Shown here one piece after another: positions 1 through 8,018 of a DNA stretch of 17,260 bases (positions are counted from its first letter, which is position 1; each line of letters opens with the position of its first letter). This DNA comes from Acidobacteriota bacterium. Lineage in GTDB: Bacteria; Acidobacteriota; Terriglobia; Terriglobales; Acidobacteriaceae. A model generated the notes under the pieces. That model was not told where the DNA came from. It did no database searches and saw only the letters and a program-made list of their open reading frames with translations. Position numbers and translations under genes: made by a program. Location: positions 1 to 17,260 of the forward strand of contig JAJZAL010000102.1 of NCBI GenBank assembly GCA_021799405.1. The letters are read 5' to 3'.

Positions 1-1
1 C

Positions 2-1144
2 TCCGATGGGCACCCCTGGATCGGCATGTCGGGATCGTTCTATTCCAACGACATCCTGTCGCCGGACTGGATTCGCTCCTATCCGGGCGGAGACGCGGAT
101 GATCCGCTCACTTACACGCCGCAGGGATTTTTATGGACCGCCGCGGAAGCCAAAGGGCTCACCGCAAGGTTATATGGCGAGTGGAGCAGCGGAACAACCA
201 TCGCGAAAAAGCCGGACGGCAGCGCCTACACATGGCTGGATTTCTACAAGACTTCGCAGTGCAAGGAAGGCAAGGCCCCGGCTTCCAGTTGCATCGTTCC
301 GGACGCTACCGTCCATGTTTCCTCCTCGATTCCTTCGGCGGCGAAGATTATGGACCCGCATTATCCGCCCTTCAACCTGACGATTCCTGACCAGTACCGA
401 ATGGATTACTGGATTCCGGAGTTTCAGCGCGAGGTTGCTGCTCACAAGGTTCCCAACCTGACGATCCTCTGGCTCCCGGACGACCACACGGCCGGCATCT
501 CGAAGGGCCGCCCGTATCCCATCAACTACCAGGCGGACAATGATCTCGCACTTGGCCGCATGGTGGACGCGATCAGCCACAGCAGTATCTGGCCGCAGAC
601 GGCGATCTTTGTCGAAGAAGATGACTCGCAGGATGGGGTAGACCATGTCGATGGCCATCGCCAACCGGTCTATATCATCAGTCCGTATACAGCGGCCGCG
701 CAGACTCCGGGCGAGGGAAAGACGATCCACACCACGTACACGGCAGAAAACATCAATCGCACCATCGAGAACATTCTCGGCATGCAACCGCTGACGCAAT
801 TCGACCTGGTGGCATCGCCGATGTTTGACGCGTTCCAAAATACGCCGAACCTTGCACCTTACAATTGCCTACCGGCCGTTATTCCGCTGGACCAGGGGCC
901 TGGCCTGCCGGCCGGGAAGAACCTTGCCTTTACGCCGCTGCAGAAAGCATGGCTCAAGGCCACTGCCGAAGTGATGATGGGGAAGTACGACAAAGCCGAT
1001 TCGGTCGATCCGAATTTCCTGAATCATGTGATCTGGTATTCGGCAACAAATTGGACGCGCCCGTATCCAGGAGAGAAGAAAGTGCTCATGCCGGGACCGT
1101 TCCTAAAAGCTGCCAGGAACTACTCCGGCGATGACGATGACTAA
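2..1144 (+). CDS. Phosphoesterase / alkaline-phosphatase-like protein, C-terminal part (5' truncated by window edge)
   Basis: The reading frame is open from base 2, so the gene starts outside the window; the first ATG (base 26) is internal. About 380 C-terminal residues are present. The stretch SDGHPWIG near the left edge and EEDDSQDGVDHVDGHR with ISPYT (bases 614-690) match the metal-binding region of the alkaline-phosphatase superfamily phosphoesterases (PF04185-like). In Acidobacteriota these often form the second half of a YncE-like beta-propeller/phosphatase fusion. The catalytic N-terminal region is not visible, so neither activity nor fusion can be confirmed. Such proteins are usually exported and hydrolyse phosphate esters. 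The C-terminus ends in an acidic DDDD run. The gene is convergent with the ADOP permease across a 146-base gap in which I see no clear terminator. Confidence 0.8.
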   Translation, partial: SDGHPWIGMSGSFYSNDILSPDWIRSYPGGDADDPLTYTPQGFLWTAAEAKGLTARLYGEWSSGTTIAKKPDGSAYTWLDFYKTSQCKEGKAPASSCIVPDATVHVSSSIPSAAKIMDPHYPPFNLTIPDQYRMDYWIPEFQREVAAHKVPNLTILWLPDDHTAGISKGRPYPINYQADNDLALGRMVDAISHSSIWPQTAIFVEEDDSQDGVDHVDGHRQPVYIISPYTAAAQTPGEGKTIHTTYTAENINRTIENILGMQPLTQFDLVASPMFDAFQNTPNLAPYNCLPAVIPLDQGPGLPAGKNLAFTPLQKAWLKATAEVMMGKYDKADSVDPNFLNHVIWYSATNWTRPYPGEKKVLMPGPFLKAARNYSGDDDD

Positions 1145-1290
1145 ATCCGATTAGAGATGGATTCGCGCCGGCTTCAGAGCAAGGTGTCTCAGAACGCATG
1201 AGGTAAGAGCAGTCGGCGAGCCTCCAGCAATGCCGGATTCAGTGCGCGCCTCGTTATGCACGTTGTCATCCTGAACAGGCACTTGAACCG

Positions 1291-3741
1291 TTACTCGGCC
1301 TTCAGCACCTGGACAGGATCGACGGCGGCGGCGCGGCGTGCGGGGAGCAGGCAGGCTGCAACTCCTACGGCAACCAGAACGCAGATTGCGCCGGCGACCA
1401 GCGTGGGGTTGTACGGGCTCACCTGAAACAACAGGCTCCCGACAACGTGCGCGAAGGCAAACGCAATGCCCACTCCGAGGGCGGCTCCGGCCAGAACCGG
1501 CGCCAGCCCCGTGCGCAACACCAGGCCGTAGATATTCGCGCGTTGCGCACCGAGAGCCAGCCGCAGGCCGATCTCGCGCTGCCTTTGCACCACCGAATAT
1601 GTCACCACGCCATAGACGCCCAGCCCGGCCAGCAGCAGCGCGCTGGCGGCGAACAGCAGCAGCAGGTCCATCTCAAAGCGGCGGTTGGCCACCGACTCCG
1701 CCACCACGCCGCCGAGTGCGCGCACCTGCGGCACCGACACGTCAGAGTTGACGCTCCATATAGCCTTGCGAATGGCATCGGCCATCTCGGCTGAATCCTG
1801 GCGCGTGCGTAAAAGCAGGCTGGCGGCATCGTCGCAGCGGTACCAATAGGGCATATAGATCATCATCGGGTCGGGCTGGGCCAGCGTGATGGTCCGCGCA
1901 TCCTTGACCACGCCGATGACCGTAATGGGATGATTGGTCGGGTCCCCGCGGGAGAACTGCCGGCCCACGGCATCTTTGCCCGGCCATAAGGTGCGTGCCG
2001 TCAACTCCGAGATGAGGGCGTAGTTTTTGCCTTCGTCACTTGCGCTCAGGTACCGGCCGGCGACCAGCGGCAGGCTGAGGGTTTCAAGGTATCCGGGGCT
2101 GATCCAGCGGAAATGCTCAGTGGGAAGCTGCATGAAGGGCCGGGAATCGCCCTGAACACGAGCCATGTCAATCCAGAAATCTCCGGCCAACGGCAGGATG
2201 CTTACCAGGCCGGCGTGCTCCACACCCGGAAGCTGGCGCAGGCGCTCCAGCGCCGCGTGGTAGAACTGCGTTCGCGATTGATTGTCGGGATATGCATGCG
2301 CCGGCAGATCGACAGTCGCGGTCATGATGCGATCGGCATCAAAACCGCGATTGACACGCATGAGCCGGAGCAGGCTTACCGTCAGGAGTCCCGTAATGAG
2401 CACAAGGGCCACACTGACGGCTACTTCCGCGGAGACTAGCGCCGATCGCATGCGCTTGCTGCCGCGCGATTCGCTCGCCAGACCCGACTCGCTGCGCAGC
2501 ACTTCGTGCGGCTGTGTCCGGGAGCTGATCCAGGCCGGCGCCGAGCCGGCCAGCAATGTTGCCGCGGCGGCAAGCAGCAAAGCACAAGCCGCGCCGGCCC
2601 AATCCAGGTGCAGAGCGCCGCGGAAATCCAGCGCAGGCGGCAGATAACGCTGCATCAATGGGATGAGGATCGATGCCAGCAGGATACCCAGTCCGCCGCC
2701 AAGCGCGGCGAGCACGGCTGTTTCGCCTATCGCCATACGCAAAATTTCGGGGCGATTTGCGCCCAGGGCGACGGCCACGGCCATCTGCTGTCTGCGGCCC
2801 GCGGCTCGGGCCAGAATCAGGTTGGCAATGTTGATGCACCCCACCAGCAGCAAACCCGCCACCGCGGCGAGCAGGATCAACAGCGGCGTTCGATTGCTGC
2901 CGACCAGTACCTGCTGGTAGGGAGTCAGCACCGCGGAGAGTGTGCCCCTTGCCTCCGCGGGAAGGCGAGCTGAGATGGTGTGCTGCAGGGCATCGATCTC
3001 AGCGTTTGCCTGCGCCGCGGAGATGCCCGGCCTCAAGCGGCCCAGCCCGAAATAGTTGAAGTCGCCCATCACTTCCTGCAACTGATCCTTTGAAAAGGCC
3101 AGCGGCACAAAGGCGTTCACCGGTCTCGCATGACCACCTACGCCGGCGATGTCTTCGATAACGGGCATGTGAAACTGCCGTGGCATGACGCCAACCACGG
3201 TATAAGGGAATCCGTTCAGGGTGACCGCTCTGCCCAGGATGTGCAAGTCGCCTTGAAACTGCGTGCGCCAAAGATTGTAAGTAAGCACGATCACGCGGTC
3301 GCTGCCGGGCTGAGCCTCCTGCGAGCGAAAAGGGCGGCCCATCTGCGGCGCGACGCCGAGTACGGAAAATACGCCGGGTGTCACGCTCAGGACTTCAACC
3401 TGCAATGGATGTCCGCCGGTCCCCAGCGGCATGGTGGCCGCTCTCATCACGGCCATGGATTGAAAGCTATGGCTGTTCTGCTGCCAGAACTCGAAGTGGT
3501 TTGCGTTTATCGGCAGCGACGGGTAGATGTCCCGGAACTCGGCGACCCGCTCCTCCATGACCGTGAGTTGTTGCGGCTGCGGATACGGCAGCGGCCTCAA
3601 CAGCACGTCGTAGACAAGGGTGAAGATGGCGGTCGTTGTCCCGATTCCCAGAGCCAGCGTCAGCACGGCCGTCAGCGTAAAACCTGGAGCCCGGCGCAAC
3701 CGGCGCAGCGCAAAGCGCAAATCCCGCAGGAGTGTTTGCAT
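1291..3741 (-). CDS. ADOP-family ABC transporter permease (MacB/FtsX type)
   Basis: An 816-residue inner-membrane permease with the duplicated MacB_PCD-FtsX layout of acidobacterial duplicated orphan permeases. The N-terminus (FALRRLRRAPGFT, then TLALGIGTTTAIF at about 28-40) is the family signature. Residues about 45-280 form a periplasmic core domain. Helices lie near 286-309, 342-365 and 379-403, and a further one near 435-457. A second periplasmic domain follows (about 460-680), then a second FtsX unit with helices near 691-717, 743-767 and 780-801. The motif REIGLRLALGA (722-732) and the C-terminal PARRAAAVDPVQVLKAE are typical. The ATG is supported by GGGAG five bases upstream. No ATPase gene and no PadR-type regulator, often seen with this family, is adjacent. 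The substrate is unknown; efflux or lipoprotein/envelope transport is inferred from MacB. Confidence 0.93.
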   Translation of the reverse strand: MQTLLRDLRFALRRLRRAPGFTLTAVLTLALGIGTTTAIFTLVYDVLLRPLPYPQPQQLTVMEERVAEFRDIYPSLPINANHFEFWQQNSHSFQSMAVMRAATMPLGTGGHPLQVEVLSVTPGVFSVLGVAPQMGRPFRSQEAQPGSDRVIVLTYNLWRTQFQGDLHILGRAVTLNGFPYTVVGVMPRQFHMPVIEDIAGVGGHARPVNAFVPLAFSKDQLQEVMGDFNYFGLGRLRPGISAAQANAEIDALQHTISARLPAEARGTLSAVLTPYQQVLVGSNRTPLLILLAAVAGLLLVGCINIANLILARAAGRRQQMAVAVALGANRPEILRMAIGETAVLAALGGGLGILLASILIPLMQRYLPPALDFRGALHLDWAGAACALLLAAAATLLAGSAPAWISSRTQPHEVLRSESGLASESRGSKRMRSALVSAEVAVSVALVLITGLLTVSLLRLMRVNRGFDADRIMTATVDLPAHAYPDNQSRTQFYHAALERLRQLPGVEHAGLVSILPLAGDFWIDMARVQGDSRPFMQLPTEHFRWISPGYLETLSLPLVAGRYLSASDEGKNYALISELTARTLWPGKDAVGRQFSRGDPTNHPITVIGVVKDARTITLAQPDPMMIYMPYWYRCDDAASLLLRTRQDSAEMADAIRKAIWSVNSDVSVPQVRALGGVVAESVANRRFEMDLLLLFAASALLLAGLGVYGVVTYSVVQRQREIGLRLALGAQRANIYGLVLRTGLAPVLAGAALGVGIAFAFAHVVGSLLFQVSPYNPTLVAGAICVLVAVGVAACLLPARRAAAVDPVQVLKAE

Positions 3742-4039
3742 GGCGACTCCCTTTGCAACGCAGAAATACCAAGCCCGATGCGTAGTGAAAGTGAAGCAAT
3801 TCCTGAACCAAACTGTCTTTGGTGAAGGCAGCGAATTTACAGGAACTTAGAATTACTACGCGGCAAACCAGAGAAAAGTTCTGTGCGAAATTGAGAAACC
3901 ACTGCTCGCGGGCGGACAGTCGCTCTATTTCTGGCGTGATGGATCTCTCAGCCTCTCTCAGCCGCCGGGCAGGAGCTTCCCGGTTGAACGGTCTTGTTGC
4001 GATCCATTGCCGAGCACTCCGCAGAGCCGGAGCCAATCG
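3742..4039. other. Intergenic region between the M56 gene and the ADOP gene
   Basis: No gene is credible in these 298 bases. It should contain the end of the blaI-M56 transcript and the promoter of the permease. It holds a 6-bp inverted repeat (ACCAAA, 5-base loop, TTTGGT; 3807-3823), flanked by TTCCTG (3800-3805) and CAGGAA (3840-3845), about 65 bases upstream of the permease start. A short 5-bp hairpin (4017-4032) lies just after the M56 stop and has no T-run. I could not pick a convincing -35/-10 pair. Confidence 0.5.
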
Positions 4040-6559
4040 TCAGACGGAATTTGGCTTGCCCTCCATGATTGTGAGCATCAAGGTAACGGTGTGCCGTGCA
4101 TCATCCATGCGCAGCCGTGGAATCACGCCCAACCGGGCATATCCCTTTGAAGCATAAAGCTTCTTCAGGCGATCAAGCCCCTTGCCAATCGCGGTTGCGC
4201 TGAACAGGTCTCCCGGGTGAATCGGGAACTGTTGGAGGATCTCGCTCTGCGGAAAGGCGCGAGCGCCGTCGACCACGATCCCCGCAAGCTTGTACTGCGA
4301 GCCGGCGGAAATGCGGACGGAAATATCCACGGGATGCGCTGGCGGCGCTGCCAACAGGCCGGGAAGAGCTTGAATCTCGACGTGTGCTTTCGCGTAGCCA
4401 CGGTCGCGCAAATTCTGCCGAATACGCTCAGCCAACTCCACGGGCGGATAGGTTCGACCCTGGTATGCATAAATAATCTCCTGCCGCTCATGCTGGGGCA
4501 GGTCATTAGAGATGATGGCCAGCTTGCGCACCTGCAAGCGCATCTCCGCCGACCGCTGTGTGTCGCGTTGCGGGGCGTCGCCCGGACTGTCACTGCTATG
4601 CACTGCGGGAATTGAGCCGGCAAAGACTGCGCGCAACTCTAAGTTAGGGCCAAATCCAATCGGCAAAGGTGGGTAGGTCGATCCGGTAATAGCATCCCAA
4701 GCGGCGCGGTCAAAGGCGGCGTCGCCCGACTTCTTTTCGAGCACCACGCTGCCATCCATGACGCGGCCGCTGGGCAGGACTCTGAAGCGAATCATCACCT
4801 CGCCAGGTTCTGGAGCACCACGTTCTATTTGCATTAAGTCGCGTAAGGTGCTGTCCGTTGCTTGCCGCCAACGAGTGAGCCAATCGCGGAAATTTACACC
4901 TTCACTATTTGAGATTACCTGAACACCGAGCCCCGCGAGAGCGGCAGTCGAAGACAGATCGGTTTCCCCCGCGGGAGCCATCGCTGATGGCCAAGGTGAT
5001 CGCAGCTGATATTCTCCGCAGCCGCAGTCATCCACGAATCGAAAATCAACATCCTTTCGCGCGACCGCAGCTCGCGCCTTAATGCCTGATCCATTTTGAT
5101 TCTTCACCGACGGCCCTGCAATCTGAATGGATCGGTAATGCCAAACCTCAAATGGCTTCGTTGAACCATTTGCTCCTGAAGGATGCGCGTCGATTGAATC
5201 GGGCGGCCCAAAGACGATGTAAACATGGCCGCGGTCGGTCTCCCACCCGGGCTCTCCTGTTTGGGCGAAATGCATGTTGGCATAGGCGATGCGCCGATAG
5301 TGCTCCTGCTTGTACTTGTTGGAGGGGCTTCCGGCATTTGGATTGCGAGTCTCCCAGAATTGCCGGATGAACTCGTCGCGCTCCTGATCGTTCTTGAGGC
5401 GCAGGAAGGCTTGCTTTTCCTCGGGCGTGATGATCCAGCGAGCATCCTGGTCGAGCCATTGCCTGTACATGGCGGCGTGCTTGCCGGTGATTTGCCCGGT
5501 AGACTCGGCTTTCTGCTCCGTTGCCGACTGTGCGCGTGCTGCTCCCAGCGCGGCCAGCGTAGCGGCTGCACCAACCATAACCAACAGGATGACGGCTGCT
5601 GCGCGCGGAAATACGGTAGCCTGCTTCACGCCAAGTACTCGCGCGATTCTCATCTTCAGCACTCCTCCGGTAGCGGCAAAGGCTCCGGCTGGCGCCGGGC
5701 GGCGTCTTTCTTCAAGAAAGCTCAGAGCCTTTGCATACGCCAGGCGGTCGCCGCAAACTGCAACTGCCAGGTCGTCGCAGCAGTGTTCGCGCTCGCGCCG
5801 GATGCGGCTGGACACCCACCAAACGGCGGGATGATAGAAGAGCACAGTTTCAACCACGGACTGGACGAGGTTCACCAGATAATCGTGGCGGCGAACGTGT
5901 GCCAGCTCGTGGGCAAGAATGGCCTCGATCTGCGCAGACGACAGTCGGGTCACGCACCCCAGCGGGATGAGGATGACCGGGCGCAGCCAGCCGATCACGG
6001 TGGGCGCCTGCACGCGGGCAGAATGAAGCAGCCTGATGGTTTGCGCAACTCCGAGCCGGCCGCGAAGCGCCTGCACCATCGTCTCCAGTTCCGCAACCGC
6101 GGGCTCAACCGCAAGCAGCTTTATCTTCCTCGTCGCCATCAGTCCGAGATTGAGCCGGCACAAAAGAACCAGGACACCAGCGAGCCAAAAGCCAATCACC
6201 GCCGGCAGAGACTGGTTGAGAGCCCGCTCGCATCGAACGGTCCATGGTTCTGCGGATGTGGCCAGAGGATTGCTCAATGCCGGTTCAAGGTTCTGAGCGG
6301 GGGGCGCGGCGGTAAAAAGTTCTGGCCTGGCTTGCATCTGCGCGGCCAGTACAGCAAATGTGATCAGCGGCAGAACCACCATCAAAGCCATGGCGACGCA
6401 GGCGGCTACGTAGCGCGGATGCGAGGCGCGCGAAGGAAGAAAGCCCAATACGCACGCCAGCAGCAGAGCGACAAGTGTACCCTGCCAGCAGAAATGCAGG
6501 AGCGTCCAACCAAGGACGTGCACCAGCGGCAGCGTAGAGAGTTGTGCGAAGGCAGTCAT
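4040..6559 (-). CDS. BlaR1-like M56 metallopeptidase fused to GWxTD, TonB-C-like and POTRA-like modules
   Basis: An 839-residue protein. The N-terminal half is a BlaR1/MecR1-type integral membrane protease: helices at about 13-40, 49-73 and 118-142, then HELAH at 217-221 (zinc ligands and catalytic Glu) and RREREHCCDDLAV at 254-266 with the likely third ligand Glu258. A last helix is at 318-342. The part after it should be periplasmic. It begins with a GWxTD module (about 360-475; GWETDRGHVYIVFGPPD at 438-454). Next comes a TonB C-terminal-like segment (about 585-650; GEVMIRFRVLPSGRV and FDRAAWDAI). The end (about 673-835) reads as POTRA-like modules, clearest at 756-834. There is no penicillin-binding sensor domain. 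The start overlaps the blaI stop (ATGA) and has GGGG upstream. Inferred role: membrane sensor-protease that inactivates the adjacent repressor; the signal is unknown. Confidence 0.9.
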   Translation of the reverse strand: MTAFAQLSTLPLVHVLGWTLLHFCWQGTLVALLLACVLGFLPSRASHPRYVAACVAMALMVVLPLITFAVLAAQMQARPELFTAAPPAQNLEPALSNPLATSAEPWTVRCERALNQSLPAVIGFWLAGVLVLLCRLNLGLMATRKIKLLAVEPAVAELETMVQALRGRLGVAQTIRLLHSARVQAPTVIGWLRPVILIPLGCVTRLSSAQIEAILAHELAHVRRHDYLVNLVQSVVETVLFYHPAVWWVSSRIRREREHCCDDLAVAVCGDRLAYAKALSFLEERRRPAPAGAFAATGGVLKMRIARVLGVKQATVFPRAAAVILLVMVGAAATLAALGAARAQSATEQKAESTGQITGKHAAMYRQWLDQDARWIITPEEKQAFLRLKNDQERDEFIRQFWETRNPNAGSPSNKYKQEHYRRIAYANMHFAQTGEPGWETDRGHVYIVFGPPDSIDAHPSGANGSTKPFEVWHYRSIQIAGPSVKNQNGSGIKARAAVARKDVDFRFVDDCGCGEYQLRSPWPSAMAPAGETDLSSTAALAGLGVQVISNSEGVNFRDWLTRWRQATDSTLRDLMQIERGAPEPGEVMIRFRVLPSGRVMDGSVVLEKKSGDAAFDRAAWDAITGSTYPPLPIGFGPNLELRAVFAGSIPAVHSSDSPGDAPQRDTQRSAEMRLQVRKLAIISNDLPQHERQEIIYAYQGRTYPPVELAERIRQNLRDRGYAKAHVEIQALPGLLAAPPAHPVDISVRISAGSQYKLAGIVVDGARAFPQSEILQQFPIHPGDLFSATAIGKGLDRLKKLYASKGYARLGVIPRLRMDDARHTVTLMLTIMEGKPNSV

Positions 6560-6957
6560 GCTTTCCCCTTTTCAAATTTCTCGATCATTTCCCGGATTTC
6601 GGCCAGTTCTGATGAGGAGATTGGCTGCGAACTTAGCGCGCCCAAGACCAGGCTTTTTGCGGAACCATCGAAGACGCGCTCAAGAAGATTGCGGGTTAGC
6701 TGTAACTGGGTCTGCTCCCGCGGTATTCCCGCCTCATAGACATGAGACCGGAAGCGCTCGCTCCGGGTAAGGAGGCCTTTTTCGGTCATTACCTGCATTT
6801 GTTTGAGGGCCGTGGTATAACCGGTTCGCCTGTAGCGCAGGGCGGTGTGGACTTCCCTAACCGTGCTCGGACCGCGGCTCCATAGGATTTGGAGGATCGC
6901 CAGTTCGGCTTCGGTGGGCATCGGGACTTTGCCGGAAGATTTGCGCTGTTGAATCAT
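6556..6957 (-). CDS. BlaI/MecI-family transcriptional repressor
   Basis: A 133-residue winged-helix repressor of the penicillinase-repressor family (PF03965). The line PTEAELAILQILWSRGPSTVREVHTAL (14-40) is the family's first helices. TGYTTALKQMQVMTEKGLL (45-63) is the recognition helix and wing approach. KSLVLGALSS (101-110) and the C-terminal helix form the dimerisation and cleavage region. I chose the ATG at 6957, although the frame is open to 7146. The first 63 codons of the longer frame do not resemble the family and span the promoter and operator. The gene is translationally coupled to the M56 protease by a 4-base overlap. It probably represses its own operon and is inactivated by cleavage. 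At the place where staphylococcal BlaI/MecI are cut (Asn-Phe) this protein has Gly106-Ala107. Confidence 0.92.
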   Translation of the reverse strand: MIQQRKSSGKVPMPTEAELAILQILWSRGPSTVREVHTALRYRRTGYTTALKQMQVMTEKGLLTRSERFRSHVYEAGIPREQTQLQLTRNLLERVFDGSAKSLVLGALSSQPISSSELAEIREMIEKFEKGKA

Positions 6958-6964
6958 GGAAAGG

Positions 6965-6993
6965 ATAATAGTACGACAAGAATCGTATGTCAA
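6965..6993 (-). promoter_or_regulatory. Promoter of the blaI-M56 operon
   Basis: On the - strand a perfect -35 box TTGACA (6988-6993) is followed by a 17-base spacer and a -10 box TATTAT (6965-6970, 5 of 6 consensus bases). The -10 box ends seven bases before the A of the blaI ATG. Transcription would therefore start at or within a base or two of the start codon, giving a leaderless mRNA. No Shine-Dalgarno sequence is present. Confidence 0.8.
6972..6987. promoter_or_regulatory. Putative BlaI operator inside the promoter spacer
   Basis: A 16-bp dyad, TACGA-N6-TCGTA, fills the 17-base spacer of the blaI promoter almost exactly. A third half-site in the same orientation as one arm (TCGTA at 7003-7007) lies 20 bases away from the one at 6983-6987, about two helical turns. 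Known BlaI/MecI operators are TACA/TGTA-type dyads over the promoter; this site differs in sequence but fits in position. Autorepression is inferred. Confidence 0.6.
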
Positions 6994-7117
6994 CCATGAT
7001 GATCGTACATTATTAAGCGCCTGACGCCCTTCCAGATCGGAACTGCTGGTGGATGGCTCAACCGGACAAGTCAGCGTGGCGGCATCAACAGGTGGAGTAC
7101 AGGGAGGCGCTGCGCGA

Positions 7118-7837
7118 TTACCAACCCATTTGCCGCATTCGCTCAAGGATGATCGCGCTGTAGCGATCCATGTGCTGGGGGCGCCACCTCAGGGGCGCCG
7201 GCAGAATCGCGGCGAGCCGGGCCGCCTGTTGCCGGCTTATCCTCCGGGCGGGGATTCCGTAGTAGTAACTGCACGCTGGCTCGGCGCCGTAAATGCCGGG
7301 GCCCCATTCGACCACGTTGAGGTAAAGCTCCAGGATGCGCCGCTTGCCAAGGACCAGTTCAGCCACCGGGACCAATGTGAATTCCGCGCCCTTGCGGAGG
7401 ATAGAGCGGCCGGTTCCAAAGAACAGGTTCTTTACGAGCTGCTGCGTGAGGGTAGAAGCTCCGCGCACACGGCCTCCGTCCAGATCGCCTTCGGCGGCGA
7501 TGTGCATCTGATGCCAGTCGAAGCCATGGTGCTGATAGAAGCGCGCGTCTTCCGCGGCGATGACGGCATGCTGCAGATCGGGTGAGATCTGGCTGAGCGG
7601 TATGAATTTGTATCGCTCGTGGTAGGGCTTGTGGTGAATCCAGGCTTGCAGGCGGCGCTCGATGTGCACTGCGGTGGTCGGCGGGTCGATCCATCGCGCC
7701 GCCACCAGCAGCAGCGCTGCAAGCGACCAAAGCGACACCACCGCGATGGCAAGCCATCGAACCACGGATCGGAGAATCGAATTCTGAGGTGGTGTCCCGG
7801 TGGGTGTATCGGCGGATGTCTGTGATGCTGCAGTCAC
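7118..7837 (-). CDS. mtgA: Monofunctional biosynthetic peptidoglycan transglycosylase
   Basis: A 239-residue GT51 enzyme that polymerises lipid II into glycan strands at the outer face of the inner membrane. A single N-terminal helix (about 25-47) anchors it. All the usual motifs are present: AAEDARFYQHHGFDW (94-108, with the catalytic Glu96), GASTLTQQLVKN (126-137), RKGAE (148-152) and KRRILELYLN (165-174). There is no transpeptidase domain, and length and layout match MtgA. The start is uncertain: the chosen codon is a GTG directly after an in-frame stop (one codon between), and no clear ribosome binding site is visible. It sits between the lipoprotein gene and the blaI promoter, all on the - strand, but the gaps of 160-180 bases argue for separate transcription. 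Confidence 0.92.
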   Translation of the reverse strand: MTAASQTSADTPTGTPPQNSILRSVVRWLAIAVVSLWSLAALLLVAARWIDPPTTAVHIERRLQAWIHHKPYHERYKFIPLSQISPDLQHAVIAAEDARFYQHHGFDWHQMHIAAEGDLDGGRVRGASTLTQQLVKNLFFGTGRSILRKGAEFTLVPVAELVLGKRRILELYLNVVEWGPGIYGAEPACSYYYGIPARRISRQQAARLAAILPAPLRWRPQHMDRYSAIILERMRQMGW

Positions 7838-7973
7838 ATTTCAGAATAATCGCCAGCGCCGGACAACAGCGTATGGCTGATTTTGCGCGCACGGTAGGCT
7901 GTAGAAATTGCTCGCGGCTTCCAGCGCAGGCGCGGAGACTCGACACCGGCGGCCATCGAACTGACTCTGAATC

Positions 7974-8008
7974 CAGCGCCACGGCGCAACAGAGAGACCG
8001 TGGCGCTG
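7974..8008 (-). terminator. Strong hairpin after the lipoprotein gene (candidate terminator)
   Basis: A perfect 11-bp inverted repeat, CAGCGCCACGG / CCGTGGCGCTG (7974-7984 and 7998-8008), with a 13-base loop. It begins 10 bases beyond the stop codon of the lipoprotein gene on the - strand. No T-run follows, so it is either a Rho-assisted or mRNA-3'-end-protecting hairpin rather than a textbook intrinsic terminator. Confidence 0.5.
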
Positions 8009-8018
8009 ACAAGCGAGG

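Noticed and set aside
3130..3825. 231-codon + strand frame opposite the start of the ADOP gene
   Set aside because: Antisense shadow of the permease; no domain and no start signal.
5225..6739. A 504-codon open frame on the + strand opposite the M56 gene
   Set aside because: It is the antisense shadow of a GC-rich gene. It is rich in Arg, Gln, His and Cys in a low-complexity way, has no family motif, and crosses the coupled M56/blaI junction.
6958..7146. N-terminal extension of the BlaI frame up to 7146
   Set aside because: The extra 63 codons do not resemble BlaI and would cover the clear promoter and operator; the ATG at 6957 fits the family's length.
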